From the NCBI GenBank assembly GCA_025677815.1, contig JAIXMP010000016.1, positions 868,001 through 932,000 on the forward strand: a DNA stretch of 64,000 nucleotides, in the 5' to 3' direction. The DNA comes from Phascolomyces articulosus (Eukaryota > Mucoromycota > Mucoromycetes > Mucorales > Lichtheimiaceae). The notes below the pieces were generated by a model. The model saw nothing but the letters and a program-made list of their open reading frames with translations, made no database searches and was not told the origin of the DNA. The position numbers and the translations under genes were made by a program. This document shows positions 38,354 to 49,868 of the stretch, piece after piece. How positions within the stretch are numbered: position 1 is the first letter of the stretch; the number at the start of each line of letters is the position of its first letter.

Positions 38354-39176
38354 TTAAGGAAAAACAGATTTCATAAAACGTTCACCAGCCTTTTCAATTT
38401 GTTGATCATTATCCGTACGTTCAACAACAACAGGGAAATGTGATAAACCTTGTTGAGCCAAACGTTCAATCAATCTATTATAGAATTGTGTGCATTTTTT
38501 AGGGTATTATTATTTTAATTGTCCACCATCAGAAAATGTTTACCTGGAAAGGTAAAAAAATCAAAGATTTATATGTCATCTTTTCTCACCTGTTATCCAA
38601 AGTATGACCTTCTGTAGCGGTTGGACCATCAAAGGTGGTTTTGTTTGTCATTAGCACGCCATACTTTTTACCTCTTAAAGGTTCTTCATCCCAATTATTT
38701 AAGAAATGTTTCTCAAATACGGAAAGTGTGCCACTAAAAAAAAGTATATATTATTATGATTATCTTTTCGCTTTCTTTTTATAAAAAAAAAAGTTAACAA
38801 ACTTACGTGGTAGGGAACAAGAATGCATCAGCATTTAATAATTCTGCATTATCGACATCAGATGTCTGACTTGTGAAATCGGACGATCTGGCATCTATAA
38901 GTTTATAAATATAACCGGCGTAAGTATCCGACGAGGTTTCAATATTTTTTTTATTACCTTGAGGAGATTTGGCAACATCCATAATATCCACTTGAGCTTC
39001 TTTATCAAACCGTTGTATACCACGAGCCAAAAGCTCGGCTTTACCCTCAGAGTCTTTTTTTTTTTACATTTTAAAAATATATTAATGAATCATTGAGAAG
39101 GAAAGAAGTTCTTTTTCCTCCTTAAAAGAGTATGTATACCTGGGGACTTGTCAGTATAAATGTGAATTCGCTTCAT
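38354..39176 (-). CDS. Small flavodoxin-like protein, five exons
   Basis: Exons 39176-39140, 39053-38958, 38894-38807, 38733-38590 and 38474-38354 join in consistent phases to 161 residues. The order of elements fits a flavodoxin fold: a first strand (MKRIHIYTD), a helix with KAELLARGIQRF, a strand with VDIMDVAKS, LLNADAFLFPTTGTLS at the position of the flavin-binding loop of WrbA-type proteins, then LRGKKYGVLMTN and a final helix. The classic T-x-T-G-x-T phosphate loop is not evident after the first strand, so FMN binding is uncertain. The second exon's acceptor follows an A-rich, pyrimidine-poor stretch, unusual for a splice site. An NAD(P)H:quinone reductase-like or regulatory role is possible but unproven. 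Confidence 0.65.
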
Positions 39177-39617
39177 GTTTATTAATATAGAAAAGAAAAA
39201 TTGGACTACATTAAAGAAAGTTGTTTCTTAATAGAAAAACGAAATGAATTTCCCTTTTTATTCTTTTTAAAAAGAAGTATAGTGTGGCATGAATTATAAA
39301 AGTAAACCCTTGTCAATTTAAAAAAAAAGAAGCTCAGAAGTGATTTGATTGACAGGACGTTTATGCTAATTTTAGGGATTGACAAAAGGATGATGCATTT
39401 TTTTTTTGCGGGGGAGCAATTTGAATTGGAACAAAAGGGTATGGGCACAGTTCAAAAAGAGAGAAAATGTGTAACCATGCAATAAAAATGTACACTTCTT
39501 ACACACATATAACACACGCGACACCCAGTGAGAAAAATTATAATTCACTTTTTTTTTTATACACCCACTCCTCCTATTTTCCTTTTTTTTTAACTTCTTT
39601 TCTCATCTTACCAAACC
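39177..39617. promoter_or_regulatory. Divergent promoter region, flavodoxin-like / ssd1
   Basis: 441 bases between divergent starts. CT-rich tracts lie at about 39540-39612 before ssd1. No specific site was recognised. Confidence 0.5.
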
Positions 39618-42600
39618 ATGGCAACAAAACAACAAGATACTGTATGTTATTTATAGTTACTATTATCATTCAAAATCATCTAATCATTTTTCATATATTT
39701 GTATTTAGAAAAAGATCCCTCCTTCTCCAACAACAGAAACAAATCCTTCTCCTCCTATTAAAAAACATCATCGTGGTCGTCGAGGGAGTCGACGATCATC
39801 GAATAAAAAGAAAGACACCAATAGTGATACGAATGATGAATCACCCGCACTTCAATCTGTTCATGATATAATTGCTGAAATGCGTCGATTACCTAATACA
39901 ACAACGACAAGTGAACAACAACAACCATGGTCAACTGTTACTTCAAGAAGAGGAAGACGTCATTCTGAACCATTTCATCAACAACGTTTTCCAAATTCTC
40001 ATATAGTAGATCATCATCTTTCATCCTCCACAACAGTAGGAAGTTTACACCATCCATTAGATGCCACTTTTCCTCAACAAAGACCTTCTACTTCATCTGA
40101 TGAAGAAACGTATGCTGCTGCAGAACAAATAAAACACGTCGTCGAAAATCAACAAGGTCACTTGGACTCACCGAAACGGGTGAGAAGTCAATCCTGTGAG
40201 TATTTTTTATTTATTTATTTATTTTTTTTGTTTACCCCACAAAAAAGAAAAAGCTTTTATTATTTCTATTTTGCATAATAACAACCCATTGGGGAGGGGG
40301 ATGATGATTAGTACCAGGCCAATTCAATCATAATAAACCACCTATAACAACAAACAATGATCAGTCAACAACAACAACGCGTCGTGCACTTTATCCAACA
40401 CATTTACCTATTCCTGATGCTCTCCATTTGATCCAAAAGCGACAACTTTATTCTGGAATGTTGTCGGTGGATCGTCAAGATAGTTCTGATGCATTTGTGT
40501 TAGGATGTGAATCACTTGGCAATGAGGATATTTATATTTATGGTTCAAGGAATCGAAATCGTGCTTTGGATGGTGATTTTGTGGCTGTTGAATTAGTGGA
40601 TGTTGATACCATGTTGAATGAAAAAGCATCGAAAAAACAAGCTCGTAGAAGATCTTCTTTGGCGGCTGCTACATTACATTCGATTCCTGAAGATACTGTA
40701 TTAACTGACAATACAATGGAGGATGTTTTGCCTCGACAACCACCACCACCACAACAACAACAACGACCGAAGTATTGTGGGAAAGTGGTATCTATTCTGG
40801 AGCGACCTAAACGAATGTTATTCTCTGGGTAAAAAAAAAAATGTTACACTTGTTAGAATCTAGTTTCTTCTCACTCACTTTTTTACTTTATGTATGTGTT
40901 ACTTTTTTTACTATTATTATTTAGTACATTGTCACTCGAAAGACCCAGTAGCACGGTAACAGCAACAACACCTACAGGAGTATTAGCACCTCCTATTTTT
41001 TTCCAACCACCTTCACCAACATCATCTCATTTTCACCATCATCCACAACAGCAACAACAAAAACCATCCATTATATGGTTTGTACCAGCGGATAAGCGAT
41101 TACCTTTGGTTGCTGTTCCTGTCAGACATGCACCTTATGGATTCATCAAATATCATGAAGAGTTTAGACACCGAATTTTTATCGTATGTTTAGTAAAAGA
41201 ATCCCACTCACATATACACACATACATAACATAAACATCATCATCATCCTCTTCCAACGAATATATATAAATATATATTAATTACAATTTTTTTTCCTAC
41301 AACTTAATAGGGGAGTATTCAACGATGGCCAGCCACATCTTTACATCCATTTGGCACTGTTGAACGAGAAATTGGGCTAATGGGTGAATTATCCGTCCAT
41401 TCTCAGGCCTTGATGGCAGATCATCATCTCAAAGATAATTGTGAATTTACAAAAGGTGTCATGAAATCAGCAGATGCAATCGAGGACCCTTTGGCAAATG
41501 ATAACATTACCCAAAAACGACTCGATTTACGTCATTTATCCATTTTTACTGTAAAGGATGATCAATGGAGTGAATATCCTACATTGTTGGATCATGGATT
41601 TTCAATCCAAGTGATAAAACCCGAAGGAGGAGAAGAAGTGTATGAAATTGGTATTCATACAGTCGACCTTGCTTCTTTGATTCGACCAAGTACTTTATTG
41701 GATCGTGAAGCTCGAGATCGTGCGGTCACTGTACAATTAGTGGAAAGACAAGTGCCCATGTTACCTTTGACTTTTACGAGTGCCCATGCTGAATTGACAC
41801 CAGGAAAAGAAAGGTACTGATTTAAAAAGGGTGGGGGGACATTACATATAGAAATGTTAATCTATTTATATTATTATTAGATCGGCTCTCTCTGTTATTT
41901 GTAAAATGACCTGCTCAGGAAAACCAATCCATACATGGATTGGAAAGTCATTTATCAAGTAAGTAACCTGACTTATATTATTTCCTTTCCAATGTTGAAT
42001 CAAATATATAGTGGACTTATCCAATATAAATAATCCAATAATGTAATAGATCGAATGAACATTTGGAAACAGAACAAGTACCAAAAGACATGCTGGATGC
42101 ATGTAAAGTATTACAAACACAACGATTTAACCGTGGTGGTTCCAGTTTAGCCACATCCTATCAACATTTTGAACAAAGTGATAGTACAGGAGGCTATCCG
42201 CATGCCATTTCACGTATTCAACGAAAGGACAATGATCCATTTATCTTATTAAAAGAAGTAATGATTCTTGCCGGTCAAGAAGTAGGTCAAAAAATTACAA
42301 GTCGATTTCCTGAAAACGCGTTATTATACCGACAACCAAAACAATCCACTGATAAAAGTAGTACAGCAGCAACAACAGTAAAGGTAAAGAACAATCTTTA
42401 TGAATTTATAAATATACCTGTTATGATGCACAGAGTTATTAATAAAAAATCAAACATGTGGATGATCATGATGATGATTTAGGAACAACATTACAACCGA
42501 CCTAGTTATTTTTGTAGTGGAAATATGGATATTGCACAATATGAACATCATCCTTACGGTGCTTCTTTATATACTGTGTTTGCTGAACCACTTCATCAAT

Positions 42601-43453
42601 ACGCTTGTATTGCTGTGCAACGTCAATTACACGCAGCATTGAAAGGAGGAGGTGAGCTTCTTTTTACTTGCTATTAATACCTTTTCAAAAAAATAATCAT
42701 AATGATATCATTTTTATATCAATAGAAAAAGAGAGCAACCATAGTACCGCGACCACTGGCACTACTGATCAAGAGAATGAAAATAACAATGACGATACCA
42801 ACGCCAATATTAATAACAACAACAATAAAAAGGATAACCATGACGCGATTGATAAATTGGCACGTCATTGTAGTGCCAAAGAATATGCTAGAGACAGAGC
42901 ATATAGTCAAAGTGTAGCACTCTATACTGTGGCTTATATTTATCGACAATGTCTCGATAAAAAACAAAGCTCCTTAATAAAACGAGCGACAGTGCTTTCA
43001 ATACACCCTCCATCTTCATTGACTTTATTTATTCCAGAATATGGCATGAAAAAAGATATCAATTTGAATCATAACAAGGCAATCCAATCTATTGAATATG
43101 ATTCAGAAAAGGACACCATGGAATTAGTTTGGCACCACCATGTTGATGATAATGGTAATAATAGACATTCTCCACAATCATCTACAACGACGACAACAAC
43201 ACTATTGCAACCTCCACCCGCTATGGTAGGACCTACGGAACAACCACCACCAGAAAATGATTTGATCTTTACAGTGGAACAAGAAACCAATGATCAATAT
43301 CAAACCATGACGATTGGATATCAATCAGAAATAGATGTTAGTCTTGTTTCTGATATGAAAGTGATTCGACCTGGTCTTGATATTCAACTTGTCAATCCAT
43401 TTTCAGTTCATCCAAAGAATAATAATTGTAATACAAGTAGTGATAATAAATAA
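39618..43453 (+). CDS. ssd1: Ssd1-like RNA-binding protein of the RNase II/Dis3L2 family
   Basis: Nine exons (39618-39641, 39709-40195, 40312-40828, 40925-41183, 41311-41813, 41881-41958, 42050-42383, 42483-42651, 42726-43453) give 1032 residues. The N-terminus is disordered, with a basic KKHHRGRRGSRRSSNKKK stretch. A cold-shock/OB region follows: RRALYPTHLPIPDALHLIQK, then GSRNRNRALDGDFVAVEL and YCGKVVSILERP. Then come IIWFVPADKRLPLVAVP and GSIQRWPATSLHPFG, strongly like Ssd1/Sts5. The RNB domain follows, but where active enzymes have the D-P-x-x-x-x-D-x-D-D-A motif this has FTVKDDQ then TLLDHGF, so catalysis is probably lost. Ssd1 represses translation of wall-protein mRNAs downstream of the Cbk1/Orb6 kinase. 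The next gene starts only 81 bases after its stop. Confidence 0.9.
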
Positions 43454-43534
43454 GCTCAGCGTTTTTAAAAAATTTTTGCATATTTTTTTTTTCTTTTCTT
43501 TCATACTTCTCAATTTTTTTTTATACTTGAAACA

Positions 43535-44701
43535 ATGTCAACCGAAGAAGAATTTCAAAGTATGTTATTTTTTTTTAAAAAAAATTAATACAATGACCAT
43601 AAACAATACCGAAGATAGAAACCAAAGAGGAGAAAGATAGGATAGGGTACTAAGCAAAAACAATATATATGTTAAGAATAGATAAACTCAAAGCATGCCG
43701 TGACATGGCCGAAACGTACCTTTCTGATCTAAAAACAGATCGACCTGTGGACAATCCCGAATTCGAATCAAAGCAAATGAATGACACCATGGCAAAACTC
43801 GGCAAAATCTTGTCTCATGACGCGACCAAGTTGACGATTGCCTGTAAACCACCACGTAAACCTTCAGATGGTATTAAAATGATTTCCGAAATAAGCAATA
43901 CCTTTTATCGATTACTTGGATTTTATCATACAATCCCTATCGACAAGGCTGGCAAAGCCTACAAAGAATCCTATCGTGCTGCCATTCGAGATGCGTTATT
44001 AGGTCAAATTTCATTATGTAACAGTTTTATCACAGCAACTGATAAAGAGGATCCATCCAAAAAGAAATTCATGGTACCTACCGCAGTCTTGTGGGAAACA
44101 TGTAAATTATTGGAGTCACAGATGCCAGCCGATAATCGCGCAGCAGTATTAAAGCAATGGAAATCGATGCAAGAAACAATCTCGGATGCAAAATCTGAAG
44201 TACATGAAGTAGCGGATGGCAATGCAACAGAAAGTGGATTTTTGGATGAGGATGAATCGGAAGATGAGATGAGCCCTGAACAAATCCAAGTGGCAAAACT
44301 ATGTGCTCAATTGGTGGATTTGATTGTTTTTCTCTTTGTCAAGGTGGAGCGACGATGTATCAGGGAAGCCGATATGTCCTTGTGTGATGAATTGGCAGAG
44401 GCAGGTCATGCTTTAACAGACGAAACAGATGTTTTGGTATCACAACTTTATGATAGCGAACCTGATGCTATTCGATCCAAATATATCAAGGAATATGTGG
44501 ATAAGGCATTAGCACTTATTAAAATCGCTCAAAAAATATCATTACCAGAGGAACATTCAAAATGGTTTGAGGTAAAATAATCATGATTTCTTTTGGGGGG
44601 TGTATGGCGAATTAGAAAAGGATAATTTATTGACTGATAAAATTCTCATTATATAGATGTGTTCTAAAAAGTTGAACGATTTGGCAACCAAAAAAGATTA
44701 A
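43535..44701 (+). CDS. GCIP / cyclin-D1-binding protein 1-like protein
   Basis: Three exons (43535-43559, 43682-44571, 44657-44701) give 319 residues. The 25-nt first exon encodes MSTEEEFQ; the last encodes MCSKKLNDLATKKD. The body is all helical: TYLSDLKT early, RLLGFYHTIPIDKAGKAYKE and FMVPTAVLWETCKLLES in the middle, an acidic linker (EDESEDEMSPEQ), then QLVDLIVFLFVKVERRC and AEAGHALTDETDVLVSQLYD. This matches the layout of the GCIP family (human CCNDBP1), which binds Grap2 and cyclin D in animals; the fungal role is unknown to me. It lies on the same strand 81 bases after ssd1. The acceptor of exon 2 is the least certain boundary. Confidence 0.75.
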
Positions 44702-45180
44702 AAAAATACTCTTTTGTTTATGTCATAATCCTCTTCAGAACGGTGTAAATATATATTGTTTTTAAAACTATCCACATACCAACATACACTCACTCACTCA
44801 CACGCTTTCGTAATTCTTTCATCTATTCTTCCTGCTCTATACGTTATTACTCTCACTTTCACATTTTTTATTATCTCGATCGGTAATAGAACACACTTTT
44901 ATACAATCAAACAAACCAGCACGTTATGAAAAAAAATTAATAGCAATAATTTGATTTATTTAGATTTGGAGAGGATGTAATAGTTAATAATAATAACAAT
45001 AATAATATGGTATTTGTTGATTTAAAAAAGAATATGCACAAATTATTTGACAACAAAATCGAACCCGAGAACAAAAAAAAAAGACAACCCAATGAGAGAG
45101 AAGGGAGAATACAAGGATAATTCATTATATACAAGTTGGATGTGTGTGATGTAGTATGTGTTTTTACTTTAGAGCGATGA
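44702..45180. other. Convergent 3' region
   Basis: This lies between the GCIP-like gene and Zn2Cys6 factor 2. It holds AAT microsatellite-like runs at about 44979-45005. No gene is supported. Confidence 0.55.
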
Positions 45181-47525
45181 CTACAATGTTGCACTCAGAT
45201 GGTGGTCCAGTTGATTAAAAGAAGTACCAAGAACATCTGAAAGCATGGCATAACCTGGGAGGGGATACTGCTCGTATAAATCCATCAAAGGTTGATCCGG
45301 ATTTTCCAATAACGAAGTGAGTAAAGAATCAGAAGGAGGAACAACATGATCTGCCGGTAATAGTGATAATCTTCTACGTTCAAAGTTCTTCTTGATCATG
45401 ATTAATAATTGATTTGGGAATGGTATATCGGCGCAATGACCCAGTTTCTCGAGACAATAAAGAACATGAATAATGACACATAATGAAACTACATATAAAT
45501 CATATTTAGTAAAATATATTCTAATCCTATTATCTCTTCTTTAATAATAAATGGTCAACTTACAAGCTGGTGTATCACAAGTATCCTCTAACCAGTTGGC
45601 TTGTAACGAATGTATTAATACTCTGCTTGAATTCAATGCTAGCGATATTAACTTTTGTCGAACAGCATGCATGACATCGATTGTGATTGCATTTTCGGAG
45701 GATGGGGTATATTGAGGCCGTAGAACAGATGATGTCATGACAGCAGTCAATAGATTCATGGCAGCGTATGGGAATAATAACTTGGATGAAACCTTATTCT
45801 CCACCAATTTGTATCCCTCGGGGTCAAATGGATCTTCACAAATACGTAAATCAGGAGGAAGACTATCCCACCAATCCCGTACAATCGGTTCATACTGTAA
45901 AATGTCTTCTAGATAAAGTTCACACGGCTCACCATAAAAAATAGCATTAATTTGTCCCTATGAAGAATAAATGATAATGTTCATCAGTGATTAATACGAG
46001 AAAAAAAAGAGCATGAATATATATATTCTTTTCTATTCTCAGAGTCTTCGTTTTCTTCGTACCATGATAGTTGAAATATAAGGACAGCCTAATAAACGAA
46101 AGATATGGTTATATAAATTAATATACATTTTTGTTTTTTCGGGTTCATCGTCTAACGGTTGCATATTCAGCATGCCACCAGGTATGGCGAAATCGATTTT
46201 GTCTTCGAATAACATATTGAATGCTCGTTGATTCACTTCCATAATAACATGATGTCGCTGAAACAGGATACGATCAATAGTAGGAAATTTATCTGCAATA
46301 GGTGACAATTCCGAACAAAGCAACAAGGCAACCGAAAGTAATCGACGAGCTTCAACCGCATTTAAAAGAACGTCGGTGAGATATGTTTGTAATAAACAGG
46401 TGGTGGTCACAATTTCCAATTTTCGATCAGGATCCTCATAAAGTTCAAATAAAATATCTTTGCATTTGCTGTAGAGATAATCACCAATCAGTCGTCGTTG
46501 AATGGGTGTTAAATCAATCAGGTTTCGAAGCGACACAGTGGCATCGATAGTGGCTGCCAATGTGATGGGACATTCAAGAGGATCATCTAGACTGTGATAA
46601 TGTTTCCAAAATGTGGGAGCATGTAACATGCCCACCATTGAATTGTAATGTTCGAAATAAAGGGGTAAAAGATAATCCATGATAGCTCGGTAATTGAAGG
46701 GTTGGACTTGATTGTTCTTGTGATAGTTGATCAAGGCAAAACGTTGTTTTTTACGAGGGCGACATACGACACTGCGCTGTAAAACAGTGGCTAAACCGAG
46801 CGAAGGGCTGATACATGTTGCTTCAAATCGAACAGGCTCCTGTTTGAATAACCCAGTAAACGGTGAAAGGTACCGTAAGGATGCTTGTGTAAACATGGTA
46901 AGTTCGTCAATGGTACGAATAGGTGTTTCCAGACGAATTGAGCCATTGACAATACTTAACTGCCACTCCGTGTTGGCTTCTTCTTGTTGTGGTACAACTG
47001 CTTTTTTAGATGATACTGTTGTTATAGTGGATGATGAAGAAGGTGACATGTACGGCGATAAGGAAGATAAGGACGGAGATGAAGACCAAGATAATGATGG
47101 TGATCTATACTGCTGTAGTTGTTGTTCGTTTACAGCTGCCGTAGTATTCACTAATGACAACAATTGTTCCAAATTAGCTTTTGTTGAATCGAGTAGTTGC
47201 ATTTCGTTATTTAATTGATTCATATCGTCCAGCATGCGTTGTAACTCTTGATCACCGTCTTGTGCCATGAGTTCAACTCCTTCATCTAGCTGTTCATCAC
47301 TTGAATCGGATTGTGGAATACAGTCAATATTAAGTTTCGAGCAACGATCGCATATTTGATTACTATTGTTGTTGCAACTCCATACACATTTTTTCCTTCG
47401 AAGTCTGCATACTATATAACAATAAAAATATGTATAAAATCAAGTTTTAGATTTTAAAAAATAATTGTTAATGGATTATTCAATTGATATACATTTATAC
47501 CTTTACAAGGTTTTGGATTTCGCAT
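45181..47525 (-). CDS. Zn2Cys6 fungal transcription factor, copy 2
   Basis: Four exons (47525-47501, 47411-46063, 45957-45564, 45488-45181) join to 691 residues. A 25-nt first exon encodes MRNPKPCK plus one base, and the joined motif is CKVCRLRRKKCVW, then a slightly longer spacer and CDRCSKLNIDC, a full C6 zinc cluster. It shares with copy 1 the same intron phases, the ELQRMLDDMNQLNNEM-type coil, the long helical domain (YLSPFTGLFK, EPVRFEATCIS) and the C-terminal DLYEQYPLPGYAMLSDV. Exon lengths are close but not identical to copy 1, and the Ser/Thr-rich linker differs, so the duplication is old. It is divergent from the Ulp1-like gene across a 359-base shared promoter region. Confidence 0.9.
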
Positions 47526-47884
47526 TGTTTTTTTTAAAGAAAAGAAAGGAACAATAAGAGAATGTTTCGCAGCAAAAGTTAATTTTTTTAAATTTTTAAA
47601 ATTGAAGGAGTGGAATACAGCATGGATAGAATAGCCAAGAACAGAAATAAGAACACCTTATTAACTTGGCATTTCCCATTTCCTTTTTTGCCATATACCA
47701 AGTTTATTGCTGTTATCTATTCCGTTTTATACACAAAGTATAATTGTTTATAGGTTCAAAGTTGGAATAAAGTATCATCATTTTTCTTGTTATGTGTCCA
47801 TTTGAATCAAAAGCAATGCAAGTTGTTTAAACCCAGAAGTGGGCAACAAGTTTTGTTTTACACTTCTTTTTCAATCAAATAAAT
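47526..47884. promoter_or_regulatory. Shared divergent promoter region (Zn2Cys6 copy 2 / Ulp1-like)
   Basis: 359 bases between two divergent starts. It has A/T-rich runs and no recognised factor site. Confidence 0.5.
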
Positions 47885-49678
47885 ATGAAAGAGACTCGTC
47901 CGTCACCGGTCGATTTTTCTGCTTTATCTTCTCCAAACAAAAGTATTAAACGAAATTACGGTGATAGTAAGCTTACAACAATTTTTTTTGTTTCTAAATG
48001 AAATTTAGAATTGTTTACAAAATTTAAATAAAATAAAAAAAATACTCTGTTAGTCCGTCAATCGCCTTCTCATTTTTTACCTAACGCTTACTTTTTACAT
48101 CGTACAATGAGTCGACGCGTTGATCCAGCAACAACAACAGTGACAACAACGATAGCAGACCCATTACAAAATAATACAAAAGAAGGTTCCAATCGTTATG
48201 AATCGGTCCTATCAGGATCTACTTATCAAAGTGCTATTACGATTGTAGACGGAGAAGACGGAGACAGTAATGATAATGACAAGGAACAATCTTCTACGAC
48301 AACTTCAACACCATCGATTGATGATTTATTGGGGGAATTACAAAGCTTAACATTACAATCGACTCATGGCCGGGATAAGCCTGCTGTAAAAAATCAAACG
48401 TTGAATAAAGAGGTGAAGTCTATAGTGACATTTTTTGGTTGTAGCGCTGTTGTCTATTTCATATATAAAAATCTGATTCATTTCCAAAAACATTCACAGT
48501 ACCTTGCTGCCAAAAGAGCAGCGTTAGAGAAAATACAGGTAAGAGAAAGAGAAACTGTACATTACTATGCTAGTGAAAATTACTTAGAAGAACTGATGTT
48601 TTATGATCATCCTTATTCTTAGAGTCCTTTGACAAAAAGATGGGATGAGTTATATGCAGAAACCGCAATTATCAGACCTCCAGCGGTCAAACCTCTTAGT
48701 GATGAAGAGGGAGAACTGGTAAACTTATTATTATTTCGGAAGGACTGAGTAAACTAAGAAGTTATTGATAGTAATAATTATCCAACTCCCTTCATTTTTG
48801 CCCTTTCTTCTTCTAGGTGGCGAATATTATGCGAAAGAAAGGATCACAACAACTTGCACAATTAAAGACTGCTCTTGTAGTTTACAATGATATCCAAAAA
48901 TTACATCCTGGAACATGGTTAAATGATGAGGTAAAGGAAAAGAATGATATAGAATAGGGTAAAAATGTGAAAATATATACTAAATTAATTATTCATTTTG
49001 AAAATATTTTATATTTCAGATCATCAATTTTTATATGGAACTTATTGCAGTTCGTTCACAATCTGATGAAAATTTACCAAATGTACACTGTTATAGTACA
49101 TTTTTTTGCTCAACGTTACGGGATCAAGGATATGCCAAAGTTCGACGATGGACAAAACGGGTAATATCCTTTTTTATATCCTTATTATTGAATCAACATA
49201 TTAGGAACTCATTTTTACCTTTTCGAGAGTAGATTGATATTTTTGCAAAGGATTTATTGTTTGTACCCATCAATTATGCATACCACTGGACCTTGGGAAT
49301 GATTGATATGAAGAAAAAAATAATTACTATATACGATTCAATGGGTGGACCACATGCTCCAACATTAAAGGTAAGAACAAAAGAGAGAGAGAATAAAGCG
49401 AAAAAACTGATTATGGTGACTTTCTTCTTTAGCTATTAATAAAATACCTGGCTGAAGAACATCAAGATAAAAAGAAGCAACCATTGGATATGTCAGGTTG
49501 GAAAACATATGATGCCAAAGGTATTCCATTACAACAAAATATGTCTGATTGTGGTGTGTTTACTTGTACTTTTGCTGAACGACTTTCAAGATATCATGAG
49601 TTGGATTTCTCACAAGATGATATGGATTTAATTCGAAAACGAATGGTGCTTAGCATTGCTAAAAAGGAAATTTTATAA
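47885..49678 (+). CDS. Ulp1-type SUMO protease (C48 peptidase)
   Basis: Seven exons (47885-47966, 48054-48538, 48623-48718, 48817-48930, 49020-49160, 49233-49370, 49433-49678) give 433 residues. The protease domain begins near LVVYNDIQKLHPGTWLNDEI, the usual Ulp1 entry motif. Catalytic residues are His324 (AYHWTLG), Asp341 (IYDSMGG), Gln386 and Cys392 (LQQNMSDCGVF). The His-Asp distance of 17 and Gln-Cys distance of 6 equal those of yeast Ulp1. The enzyme would mature SUMO and remove it from targets. The N-terminal half is acidic and Ser/Thr-rich. It has an unusual hydrophobic stretch at about 149-170 (VTFFGCSAVVYFIYKNLI), which could be a membrane anchor. The third intron is frame-open from the donor side but ends with a stop. 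Confidence 0.9.
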
Positions 49679-49868
49679 GAAAAAAGAAATAAGGAGGCTT
49701 TACATTAATACATATCCATTTTCCATATAAATATAAATATATATTGTATATAATAGTAAAAAATAAAAAAAAATTAGTATATTTTATTATATTATAAACA
49801 ACCATGGCTATATTAATTTACAATTGAGAGAGAGAGTGAAAGAGTGAGGAAAAAATGGAGGAAAGTTT

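Noticed and set aside
46727..47218. 163-codon plus-strand frame antisense to Zn2Cys6 copy 2
   Set aside because: Shadow frame. The minus strand has clear zinc-cluster protein coding with matching introns in the paralogue.
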